A DNA stretch of 8,447 nucleotides from Planctomycetota bacterium (GCA_026692885.1 JAPLNJ010000963.1:1-8447); one strand, 5' to 3'. Positions 1 to 8,227 are shown, counted from the first letter of the stretch. A program made the numbers and translations. Notes: a model not told the origin generated them from the sequence alone.

Positions 1-305
1 GGACAACAACACGGTCCCCCACGATCTCCGCAGAAAAAAAGCTGCGCCGAGCTGTGGGTCACTCTGCGCCCACATCGCCCCAAGCCGCGTCTGTGGGTCA
101 CACCCGGACCGAAACCGCGGGCGATTCCCGTGCTGGTCCCAAATGCGAGATAATCGTCAATCGATTCCTGGAAGGCGGTCTTCAGTTCGGCGACGCTTTG
201 TCCCTGGAACGTAATCACGTCCCGCGTGTCGAGGACTTCGCCGTGGAAAATCCCCGCTTCGTCGTCGAATTCGACTTTGCCAACATAACCTTTGTATTCC
301 ATCAT
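1..305 (-). CDS. HicB-family antitoxin-like gene, N-terminal part only, chimeric and open to the window edge
   Basis: The minus-strand frame starts at ATG 305-303 (a second ATG lies at 302-300), 6 nt after a clear AGGAG (313-317). Residues 1-55 read as a HicB antitoxin N-terminus: a KGYVGKVEFDDEAGIFHGEV strand pair, then DTRDVITFQG, then a helix ending DDYLAF. HicB proteins normally neutralise the HicA mRNA interferase and carry a C-terminal DNA-binding domain. Here the expected continuation (a Cys/Glu-rich linker, then a ribbon- or helix-type DNA-binding part) is absent. From about base 140 downward the frame stays open to base 1 but encodes a Gly/Arg/Cys-rich sequence unlike HicB and overlaps an 11-bp direct repeat. 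No hicA is visible upstream, where a palindrome lies instead. I read this as a hicB truncated or fused to repeat DNA. The assignment of the first 55 residues is good; the rest is probably not functional protein. Confidence 0.6.
   Translation of the reverse strand, partial: MMEYKGYVGKVEFDDEAGIFHGEVLDTRDVITFQGQSVAELKTAFQESIDDYLAFGTSTGIARGFGPGVTHRRGLGRCGRRVTHSSAQLFFCGDRGGPCCC
52..101. repeat. 11-bp direct repeat pair
   Basis: CTGTGGGTCAC occurs at 52-62 and again at 91-101, 39 bp apart and in the same orientation. The pair lies in the stretch where the hicB-like frame no longer resembles HicB, which supports this being non-genic repeat DNA. It could be a duplicated target site or part of a larger repeat cut by the window edge. 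Confidence 0.5.
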
Positions 306-396
306 GGCGTCACTCCTGCCTCGATCAGGAACCGTCGCATGGAACGCACCGCTCCCTTGTCGGGCTAGTGCTTTGTCAGAGCTTGAGTTGAGGGTT

Positions 397-596
397 GTGA
401 GCGGCAAGGCGCTAGCCCAATGCCATCTACTTTGGGACCCTTGGGGGCGTTTCTTGTTAGCGGAGCGGCGCAAGCCGCCCGGTTTTCCGACTGTAATACA
501 ATACCGGACGGCTCGCGCCGTGCCGCTACAAAGTAGATGGCATTGGGCGCTAGCCGCCGGTTTCGAGCCACCGGCGGCTAGCGTCTTGCCGCTCAC
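397..596. repeat. Complex ~200-bp imperfect palindrome (MITE-like or REP-cluster element)
   Basis: Three matching arm pairs lie in nested order. The outer pair is 12 bp and perfect (397-408 with 585-596). The middle pair is 19 bp and perfect (416-434 with 529-547). The inner pair is 26 bp with 4 mismatches (458-483 with 503-528), around a loop of about 19 nt. The arms differ by insertions: the right arm carries its own 13-bp hairpin (548-560 with 571-583), and the left arm has about 22 extra bases (435-457). It encodes no plausible protein. It sits directly upstream of the hicB-like start, where hicA would normally be. A non-autonomous mobile palindrome is the simplest reading; I cannot name a family. 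Confidence 0.75.
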
Positions 597-600
597 TTAG

Positions 601-728
601 CGCGACCCGCTCTGTCAGCAGCCTTTGGCGGGGAGCGCGTCGCCCTGCCACGCGCTCCCCGCCGGAAGCCGCCGACAACATCCTTCGACCGGCTCCTGCT
701 GCTTGTCGGCGGCGTCCTCTGGGTCGCG
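601..728. repeat. Nested palindrome able to form a three-way junction
   Basis: An outer 8-bp stem (CGCGACCC at 601-608 with GGGTCGCG at 721-728) encloses two perfect hairpins. The first has a 14-bp stem, 627-640 with 650-663, and a 9-nt loop. The second has an 11-bp stem, 668-678 with 703-713, and a 24-nt loop. It abuts the preceding palindrome and ends just beyond the leuS 3' fragment. No T-tract follows, so it is not a standard terminator. It may be a mobile repeat or a structured RNA; the sequence alone does not decide. Confidence 0.6.
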
Positions 729-746
729 GTTAAACGATGGGGGTCG

Positions 747-818
747 TTACTGCACCACAAAATTCACGAGCCGGCCCGGTACTACGATGGCTTTGGCGAT
801 CGGCTTGTCGCCGATCAA
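747..818 (-). pseudogene. Isolated second copy of the 3' end of leuS (last 23 codons plus stop)
   Basis: Read on the minus strand, this piece encodes [15 protein letters not shown] followed by RLVNFVVQ and TAA. The intact leuS ends [15 protein letters not shown] followed by RLVNFVVK and TAG (1692-1621). The two 72-bp stretches differ at 7 positions, five of them silent (including the stop codon), with only two amino acid changes. That is the pattern expected if both copies diverged as working coding sequence. Upstream of base 818 the similarity ends abruptly and the frame meets a stop (846-848), so no other part of leuS is present here. The fragment is in direct orientation to the intact copy, 874 bp away. 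It is either the remnant of a second, displaced leuS or a repeat made when foreign DNA recombined at the leuS 3' end. Confidence 0.85.
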
Positions 819-901
819 CACAAAGCCAGTCGCAACGCTTGGTCGTCAAGAGCACCTCACGTCTTGCCGGCTTCGCTGCCGAACCGTATAGTATCCGTAG
901 C

Positions 902-969
902 TGGTGGATGAAATTCGGCTCCTGGCCGTGTGGTCGTCGGGCGTTGCCCGGCGAGACCCTATATCCACC
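902..969. repeat. Small layered hairpin after the DUF3800 remnant
   Basis: GGTGGAT (902-908) pairs with ATCCACC (963-969) and encloses an imperfect hairpin centred on GGGC-GTT-GCCC (939-949). It begins just beyond the stop that ends the DUF3800-like frame (972-974). The T-run at 974-980 lies upstream of the hairpin for minus-strand transcription, so this does not look like a terminator for that gene. Bases 819-901 hold nothing I recognise. Confidence 0.35.
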
Positions 970-971
970 GG

Positions 972-1535
972 CTATTTTTTTGCGCGGGCCGACAAGGTCA
1001 GCGGACGGCTGGGCGTGTAATAGGCGCCGTGCGATGCCATGCGGGTATCGTCCATGTCGTAGACCAGCTTCGCCTGCGGACACACCACCTCCTAGAACCG
1101 GTCCTCGCCTTTCTCGTACAACCGCTGCAGCGTCCACAGGAAGTTCCGGGCATGCACCTGCTCGACCAGCCGGTGCTTGTTCCGCACGACGGCATAGAAG
1201 GAAACCGTTTGCCTGGCCAGCAGCTTGAGTACCCGGTAGCGGACTTCAGGCAAGTCGTCCTTGGCGTGGAACATGACCGCCGTCTTGCCTTCGGCGGGCT
1301 GCATGGAGGGTACGTTCTTGAAGTACGGGTCGGCCAGCAATTCGGCGCGGAGCGATTCCAGCTCGCGGTTCAGTCCGTCCGGGTCATCGACCTCCAGCTT
1401 GCCGAGGATGAAGTAGTTCGAGCAGCCTTCCTGCCCGACGATCGGCCGACGGCGGCGAGCGAACAGCGTCGGATCGCCGGCTTCGTCAACAAAGTAGTGC
1501 AGGACCATGGGTTCTGAGTCGTCTGAGCCAGACAT
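972..1535 (-). pseudogene. DUF3800 family protein, pseudogene with internal deletion and in-frame TAG
   Basis: The frame starts at ATG 1535-1533, with an AGAGG just upstream (a GTG lies two codons earlier). Residues 11-21 read VLHYFVDEAGD, the N-terminal signature of DUF3800, a family usually compared with RNase H-fold nucleases and of unclear role. EGCSNYFILGKL, DPYFKNVPSMQP and FHAKDDLPEVR follow. After residue 130 the sequence passes straight to NFLWTLQRLYEKGEDRF, which in full-length relatives (about 250-280 residues) is near the C-terminus. Roughly 90 residues therefore appear deleted, including the Asp that precedes the FLW motif. A TAG (1094-1092) follows, yet the same frame continues for 39 sensible codons (PQAKLVYDMDDTR, HGAYYTPSRPLTL) to a TAG at 974-972. 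I infer a single-base change from Leu TTG to TAG. The family assignment is from memory of its consensus. The gene lies between the two leuS 3' ends. Confidence 0.75.
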
Positions 1536-1547
1536 CGCCACCTCTAT

Positions 1548-1597
1548 CAGAGCCGTGCAGTTCGTCGCGAAATCCCGATGAAATCTGCACGGCTCTG
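1548..1597. repeat. 13-bp hairpin between leuS and the DUF3800 remnant
   Basis: CAGAGCCGTGCAG (1548-1560) and CTGCACGGCTCTG (1585-1597) form a perfect stem with a 24-nt loop. It begins 23 nt after the leuS stop codon, a suitable position for transcript 3'-end formation. No T-tract follows on the minus strand, however, so it is at best an atypical terminator. The adjacent 1597-1613 (GGAGAGCCGCGCTACGG) looks like part of the same repeat unit. Confidence 0.5.
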
Positions 1598-1620
1598 GAG
1601 AGCCGCGCTACGGGGAATCG

Positions 1621-4455
<2,835 letters not shown>

Positions 4456-4491
4456 GGTGGCTCGTTCTGGTGAGTGTTTCACGCGTGTCTT

Positions 4492-4577
4492 GTAGGTCAG
4501 GCTTTCCAGCCTGACGTCCTCACGTAGGTCAGGCTTTCCAGCCTGACGTCCGTGTCAGGCTGGAAAGCCTGACCTAC
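4492..4577. repeat. REP-like cluster in the leuS leader: two direct and one inverted copy
   Basis: A 28-bp unit starting GTAGGTCAGGC occurs identically at 4492-4519 and 4524-4551. Each unit contains its own 8-bp hairpin (GTCAGGCT-TTCC-AGCCTGAC). A third copy lies inverted at 4554-4577 and is exactly complementary to the first 24 bases of either direct copy. Units 2 and 3 can form a perfect 24-bp stem with a 6-nt loop, and units 1 and 3 are an alternative pairing. The cluster lies between the proposed leuS promoter and start codon, so it would be transcribed in the leader. It is most likely a dispersed repeat; any regulatory role is conjecture. Confidence 0.8.
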
Positions 4578-4602
4578 ATGACGCGGTTCTGCAAAAGCTC
4601 AG

Positions 4603-4630
4603 ATTGTACCGCTTTCGCGGACTTTGACAA
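4603..4630 (-). promoter_or_regulatory. Predicted sigma-70-type promoter of leuS
   Basis: On the minus strand TTGTCA (4630-4625) and TACAAT (4608-4603) are separated by 16 bp. Each hexamer differs from the E. coli consensus at one position. The implied start near 4596 gives a leader of about 140 nt before the leuS ATG at 4455, holding the REP-like cluster. No other gene start lies nearby on this strand. Confidence 0.55.
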
Positions 4631-4674
4631 ACCGTGGACGAGCGGGGTTGGCCTTGATCCGTTCTACGACAAAG

Positions 4675-4688
4675 CTGCCCGCGGGCAG
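4675..4688. promoter_or_regulatory. Perfect 14-bp dyad upstream of the leuS promoter
   Basis: CTGCCCGCGGGCAG is fully self-complementary and lies about 45 bp upstream of the proposed -35 box. It could be a binding site for a dimeric protein or simply a GC-rich chance palindrome. There is only one copy in the window, so the support is weak. Confidence 0.2.
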
Positions 4689-4690
4689 TC

Positions 4691-4716
4691 TAGTTGGTGG
4701 GCACAGACCACCCTAC
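4691..4716. repeat. Short imperfect hairpin downstream of the methyltransferase gene
   Basis: GGTGG (4696-4700) pairs with CCACC (4708-4712), flanked by TAG and CTA, about 32 nt beyond the stop codon of the methyltransferase gene. The style resembles the other small intergenic palindromes here. A role in 3'-end formation is possible, but there is no T-tract. Confidence 0.3.
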
Positions 4717-4748
4717 ATGAAATCGACAGCCCGCAGGGCCAGCAGGAT

Positions 4749-5942
4749 TTATCGGTGGCCGATGCGTCTGGCCAGGATGGCCACCACCGAACTGCGGTGT
4801 GGCAGCAGCAACAATGTCGCCGGAGAGTTGCCCGACAAGCGAAGTTTCTTAATGGTCTCAGCGGGATCCAACGCCACACCGCGTTGTTTGAGTTCGAGCT
4901 GACCGACGTCGCGATCTCGCAGTAGTCCGCGGAGGCGTTTAATATCGAACGGCAGCATTTCGCTGACTTCGAAGCAAGCGACCAGCGGATTCGCCACCAC
5001 CGCATCCCCCGTCAGGTAGGCCACGCCGGGTGTGATTGCCGCCAGCTGGTGTTGGGCCGCCAATTCGCCGGTCAGGTGTGCCGCCAGAACGGCGGAACAT
5101 GGTTCGACGACATAACGCGCGATGCTCGGAGCCTGCGGCAATTCCGTGTTCGGCAGGCCGCGCAGCGAACAGGGTTGCCCAGATCCCGTCTGCAGCACGG
5201 TGGCGGTGTGTTGCCCAGCGGCCCCGCACAGGCTGCCAAACCACGCCACCTGTTGGCGACATTCCCTGCGGCTCTCGATCCATTCCAGTTCGGCCACCGG
5301 TGCCCACTCGGCCGGCACCACCGTCGCAGGTGCAAGCTTGAGCCCGGCGTTGCCGCTGGCGCTGAGCAGGCGGGAGATGGTCGCGACGCTCGGCTCGTGC
5401 AGTTCCACCCGGGTCGTGCGGCGGCCCGTCGGGCGGCGATCCGGATCAAGGTGCCAAGCGGCAAACGCTCCCAAGTCAAAGGCGTTGACATCGGCTGCGC
5501 AGAATCCCACCGCCGCCGCACCGCAGGCCCGGCAATTGGCCTCGGCATACAGCAGGGCCAAGGGGTCTCGATCCACGCCGCTCACCGGGGTTCGACTGGC
5601 CAACGCCAGCAAATCACCGCCAATGCCGCAGCAGAGATCGGCCACTGGTTGTGTCCCAGGAAAGCGGGCCGCCTTATACGCACCGATCTGTTCATCCGTG
5701 GCCTGCTCCAGGAGTCGGCGTGTGAAGAACATCCGCTCGGCGTGACGAAATTTGGCCTTGGCCCGCCTGCGTAGCTCGACCAATTCGAGTACCAAGTGGG
5801 TGCGGGCTGGGCCCAGCGCAGCACGCAGCGACTGGGTTAGCGCGACCAGGGAACGGGCCTCGTCAGCCGCCTGTTCCAGCCCGGGCCGGGCTGCGTCACT
5901 GATCAACCAGCGGTAGTCTTCCGGAACGGGCGTGTGGGACAT
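4749..5942 (-). CDS. Class I SAM-dependent methyltransferase with C-terminal THUMP-like domain
   Basis: The product has 397 residues. The N-terminal 90 residues are helical and basic (ELRRRAKAKFRHAERMFFTR, 55-74). The Rossmann methyltransferase core follows: motif I VADLCCGIGGD (100-110), the SAM-binding acidic loop GVDRDPLAL (122-130), and a DPDRR motif (166-170) where this group has a conserved DPxRR. The C-terminus, from about 315 to 392, matches the THUMP-like domain of this family: FEVSEMLPFDIKRLRGLL, GQLELKQRGVALDPAE, KKLRLSG, ATLLLLP. Members are presumed RNA methyltransferases, but the substrate is not established to my knowledge. The start at ATG 5942 lacks a clear Shine-Dalgarno; no in-frame alternative is obviously better. 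It is divergent from the hypothetical gene at 6003, with a 60-bp gap, and lies upstream of leuS on the same strand. The 293-bp spacer and separate promoter argue against a tight operon. Confidence 0.88.
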   Translation of the reverse strand: MSHTPVPEDYRWLISDAARPGLEQAADEARSLVALTQSLRAALGPARTHLVLELVELRRRAKAKFRHAERMFFTRRLLEQATDEQIGAYKAARFPGTQPVADLCCGIGGDLLALASRTPVSGVDRDPLALLYAEANCRACGAAAVGFCAADVNAFDLGAFAAWHLDPDRRPTGRRTTRVELHEPSVATISRLLSASGNAGLKLAPATVVPAEWAPVAELEWIESRRECRQQVAWFGSLCGAAGQHTATVLQTGSGQPCSLRGLPNTELPQAPSIARYVVEPCSAVLAAHLTGELAAQHQLAAITPGVAYLTGDAVVANPLVACFEVSEMLPFDIKRLRGLLRDRDVGQLELKQRGVALDPAETIKKLRLSGNSPATLLLLPHRSSVVAILARRIGHR

Positions 5943-6002
5943 GGTTCACGACGGATTCGGAACAGGCGGAAACCGTTCTGTTCAAACCTCTCCGGCAAGG
6001 TG

Positions 6003-6428
6003 ATGATAGAAGTTATGTCCAAAGCCATCGACATTCTAGCGTTGTATCTGCATTTGGCGCGTGCCAGCGAACTACGGCGGCGGCCCCACGTCCACGATCG
6101 GCTGCTGGTTCTCGCCGGGGTCATCGCCGCGCGCATGCCACTGCCGCGCATTGCGGCCTATTGTCGGCACAAAGTCTTGGAGCACAACCCACGGCACGCG
6201 GTGGGACGTTGGCCGCGGTTAGCGGATGCTTTGGAGGATCCTGAGTTTCAGTCCTTGCTGAGAAGCTTGCAACGCCGGTATCCGTTCGAAAAAGCGGAAA
6301 GCATGCTCGTCAGTCTCGGCATCGAGCGTGGCCGCGAGCGAGACGCCTACTACACGGACGAGGAATACGCCGCCGCGCTGCTGGGAGTCAGGTTCGAGAT
6401 CCTGGCCCAGATGTTTGGCGACGCCTAG
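6003..6428 (+). CDS. Conserved-looking hypothetical protein, 141 residues
   Basis: I do not recognise a named domain. The frame could open at 5934, but those codons overlap the divergent methyltransferase start and read poorly. ATG 6003 (MIEVMSKAIDIL) follows AAGG closely; ATG 6015 (MSKAIDILALYL) is an equally good choice. The product is soluble and mostly helical, with no signal peptide or membrane segment. It is rich in Arg and His in the first half (LRRRPHVHDRLLVLAGVIAA, then AAYCRHKVLEHNPRH) and acidic near the end (ERDAYYTDEEYAAALLG). The composition and third-position GC look like genuine coding sequence. It shares a 60-bp divergent spacer with the methyltransferase gene and converges on the gene at 6579-6926. 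I suspect a lineage-restricted protein; the function is unknown. Confidence 0.75.
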   Translation: MIEVMSKAIDILALYLHLARASELRRRPHVHDRLLVLAGVIAARMPLPRIAAYCRHKVLEHNPRHAVGRWPRLADALEDPEFQSLLRSLQRRYPFEKAESMLVSLGIERGRERDAYYTDEEYAAALLGVRFEILAQMFGDA

Positions 6429-6466
6429 CCCGGGCTGACAAGAATACGGTTTGTGGAACGGAAAGG

Positions 6467-6543
6467 ACAAAAACATTGATGACAAAAAAATGTTCCTTGG
6501 GAACGCGGGATTCTTCCCATTTTTTTGTCATCAACCTTTTTGT
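6467..6543. terminator. Bidirectional intrinsic terminator-like hairpin between convergent genes
   Basis: A 26-bp inverted repeat (6467-6492 with 6518-6543) pairs at 24 of 26 positions around a 25-nt loop. It contains an A7 tract at the left (6484-6490) and a T7 tract at the right (6520-6526), so either strand gives a stem with a U-run in its descending arm. It begins 39 nt after the plus-strand stop at 6428 and lies 36 nt beyond the minus-strand stop at 6579, symmetrical between converging genes. The U-runs are within the stem rather than after it, so efficiency is uncertain. It may also be a dispersed repeat doing this job. Confidence 0.65.
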
Positions 6544-6578
6544 TCACCACCTGGCTGGTGTCCTACGCGTGACCGGGC

Positions 6579-6926
6579 TCACTCGGGTTCAAATCCAGGC
6601 AACAGCTGCTGGCCTGGCGCGGACTTGAGGTGTTTTTTCCGGCCGAGCCGTGCTGGTTCGCACGCCAGCGTCGTCGCAGCTTCCTGGTCTGGGGCACTGG
6701 ACTTGACCGCCGTCGGCTCCGGCAACTGCGGAAGCGATGTTTCGTGCAGAGGGGCGTCGTCGCCGTGTTCCCGAAAGAACTGTTCCAGTCCCCGCTGGTC
6801 CGCTTCGGCTTGCTTCCGGGTCCTGTACGGCCCGTAGCCGGTGTCGCTCGCGTTGTCCGCCTGGCCGGGCGTAACGTTGGCAAGCCACCAGCCGTCCTCT
6901 CGTTTTTCAATCCGCAGTACGTTCAT
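6579..6926 (-). CDS. Hypothetical protein, 115 residues
   Basis: The start was set at ATG 6926 (MNVLRIEKREDGWWLANV), because the 13 codons before it in frame (from 6965) are unlike the rest. Neither start has a clear Shine-Dalgarno. Residues 1-55 look folded: a beta-type opening, then YGPYRTRKQAEADQRGLEQF, a pattern like small uncharacterised planctomycete proteins in which a GPY turn precedes a charged helix. Residues 56-100 are Pro/Ala/Glu-rich and probably disordered (LPQLPEPTAVKSSAPDQEA). The tail is basic, then hydrophobic (GRKKHLKSA, QQLLPGFEPE). There is no signal peptide or membrane segment. The gene converges on the 6003-6428 gene across a shared terminator-like hairpin. I do not know its function. 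Confidence 0.65.
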   Translation of the reverse strand: MNVLRIEKREDGWWLANVTPGQADNASDTGYGPYRTRKQAEADQRGLEQFFREHGDDAPLHETSLPQLPEPTAVKSSAPDQEAATTLACEPARLGRKKHLKSAPGQQLLPGFEPE

Positions 6927-6988
6927 TAGAATCAGATGCCCAGCAAGATCGGTAGCTTGGCACATTGACAGGGTGGGGCACGCCGCCA

Positions 6989-7110
6989 GCCTTGATCATA
7001 ACCTTGCGCAAAACACTAGCAACGGGCGGGTAGCCCGACGCGTCAGCGAGGAAATGCCGCTTTTCCTCGCTGACGCGTCGGGTTACGATACGCAACCTTA
7101 TGATCAAGGC
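6989..7110. repeat. Two-layer palindromic element
   Basis: The outer arms GCCTTGATCATAA (6989-7001) and their exact complement (7098-7110) are continued inward by TTGCG/CGCAA (7004-7008 with 7091-7095). Inside lies a perfect 21-bp stem (7034-7054 with 7062-7082) with a 7-nt loop, containing CCCGACGCGTCAGCGAGG. The spacers between the two layers are unpaired and of unequal length (25 and 8 nt). The inner stem looks like a separate repeat inserted in, or evolved within, the outer one. It fills most of the spacer upstream of the 6579-6926 gene and downstream of the C26-family gene. Confidence 0.75.
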
Positions 7111-7120
7111 CCACGCCGCC

Positions 7121-7157
7121 CACGGCCGAGACCTCGGCAAGTGATTGCTCGGCCGTG
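7121..7157 (-). terminator. Hairpin downstream of the C26-family gene, possible terminator
   Basis: CACGGCCGAG (7121-7130) and CTCGGCCGTG (7148-7157) form a perfect 10-bp GC-rich stem with a 17-nt loop, beginning 23 nt after the stop codon at 7181. No T-run follows on the minus strand, so it would be an atypical terminator or an mRNA-stabilising 3' structure. Confidence 0.4.
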
Positions 7158-7180
7158 TTCGCCTGTTGCGAGGTGGTCGC

Positions 7181-7939
7181 TCAGGCAACCAACAGATGCA
7201 TCCCGGCGCCCGAAACCTGCGGTGTCGTTACACCCTCGATGAACTCCTGGAAAATGCGGATATCCAGCGCGGATGCGGAATCGGCTTCGGGGTGGAACTG
7301 CGTGCCAAAGGCAAACCAATCCGGCATCTCGCTCTCGATGGCCTCGATGATGCCGTCGGGGCAGCGGGCCGTCGCGACGAAGCCAGGGGCCACAGCATCC
7401 ACCGCCATGTGGTGGAGACTGTTCACGCGGATTTCTCCGTCGCCATACACGCGCTCCATCAGCGAGCCGGGGATGACCTCCAAGCTGTGGCGGTGCGCCG
7501 GATCCTGGAGATCTTTGTGCGGGATCGCTTCCGGCCGATCTTCCGGAATGTGCAGCAACAAATTGCCACCCTGGGAGACGTTCAGCAATTGCATGCCGAC
7601 TCCGATGCAGAAGACGGGCATCCGGCGTTCGGCGATGAGCCGGATCAACATCCGGTCGAACGTCTCACGCCGCCGGTCCATGGGTCGCACCGAGGGGTGC
7701 AGCAGGCAGCCGTCGCGCCGCGGATCCAAGTCCTGACCACCCACCATCACGAAGCCTTCAAGCGTGTCCAAGACAGTGTTCACGTCGTGTTCATTTTCCA
7801 GGATTGGGAGCGTGATCGGTACACCTCCGGCCGCCAGAATCTGGTTGTAGTAGCCAGCCAGGACAAAGGAAAAGGCGGGGGAGTTTTGCTTGGTGGGGCG
7901 ATAGTCAGCGTTCAAGCCAATGCGCGGTTTGCGTTGCAT
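7181..7939 (-). CDS. Peptidase C26 / gamma-glutamyl-gamma-aminobutyrate hydrolase family protein, atypical active site
   Basis: The product has 252 residues, close to E. coli PuuD (254), and the class I glutamine amidotransferase fold. The start at ATG 7939 (MQRKPRIGLNADYRP) follows AAGGGA at suitable spacing; a TTG seven codons earlier is unlikely. Recognisable parts are GLNADYR (8-14), GYYNQILAAGGVPITLP (29-45), GFVMVGGQDLDPRR (62-75), GMQLLNVSQGGNLL (115-128), NSLHHMAVD (173-181) and FGTQFHPEAD (211-220). His216 and Glu218 of the usual Cys-His-Glu triad are present. The nucleophile elbow, normally GICRGMQ, reads CIGVGMQ: the expected Cys is Gly113, and a Cys sits at 111, where Gly is expected. 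Family members cleave gamma-glutamyl amides, for example in putrescine breakdown. No putrescine-pathway genes are nearby, and the altered elbow makes hydrolase activity doubtful. Confidence 0.85.
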   Translation of the reverse strand: MQRKPRIGLNADYRPTKQNSPAFSFVLAGYYNQILAAGGVPITLPILENEHDVNTVLDTLEGFVMVGGQDLDPRRDGCLLHPSVRPMDRRRETFDRMLIRLIAERRMPVFCIGVGMQLLNVSQGGNLLLHIPEDRPEAIPHKDLQDPAHRHSLEVIPGSLMERVYGDGEIRVNSLHHMAVDAVAPGFVATARCPDGIIEAIESEMPDWFAFGTQFHPEADSASALDIRIFQEFIEGVTTPQVSGAGMHLLVA

Positions 7940-8227
7940 CTGAAGTCCCTTCAAAAACAATTTCGGAGCACACGTGACGTCCCTATCGGTAACTTTGAAC
8001 CTCTCCGGAAAAACAGGTGCCTGAGCTGCTTGGAATGGGGATGCAGATCAGTGGGCAGAGTGTACCGATTTCGTCGGGAAGAGAAACCCCTCCCCACGAT
8101 GCTGATGGCTGGCCATGCTAGCACTACCGGATATTGTGCAAGCACCAAACACTAGCACCAAACGGTTTTCGAGGTTGTCGGTGTCAAGCATGGGGTTTTA
8201 CGGTTTCGCATAGACGGACCGCCGACT
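7940..8227. other. Intergenic region without a supportable gene
   Basis: This is the upstream region of the C26-family gene. It contains its ribosome-binding site (AAGGGA on the minus strand, near 7946-7952), and no open frame on either strand looks coding. A 10-bp direct repeat, AGCACCAAAC, occurs at 8141-8150 and 8154-8163. The latter half is less GC-rich than the flanking genes. I see no convincing promoter. Confidence 0.5.

Noticed and set aside
54..368. 104-residue plus-strand open frame
   Set aside because: It is antisense to the HicB-like start, which has a strong ribosome-binding site and a family signature.
306..400. A hicA toxin gene upstream of the HicB-like start
   Set aside because: I read the minus strand upstream in all frames; no HicA-like sequence appears before the palindrome.
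365..571. 68-residue minus-strand open frame
   Set aside because: It lies inside the 397-596 palindrome and its sequence is dictated by the repeat.
930..1517. 195-residue plus-strand open frame
   Set aside because: It is the reverse of the DUF3800 frame, whose residues match a known family.
4492..4577. A short CRISPR-like array
   Set aside because: There are only two direct copies, the gap is 4 bp rather than a spacer, and the third copy is inverted; this is a REP-type cluster.
4456..4602. A T-box or leucine leader-peptide attenuator for leuS
   Set aside because: No T-box consensus and no short leader frame rich in Leu codons could be seen; only the repeat hairpins are present.
8059..8064. 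TACACT as a -10 box for the C26-family gene on the minus strand
   Set aside because: No acceptable -35 hexamer lies 15-19 bp upstream, so the match is too weak to call.
7145..8155. 336-residue plus-strand open frame
   Set aside because: It is antisense to the C26-family gene, which has clear family motifs and a ribosome-binding site; the extension into the spacer has no protein character.
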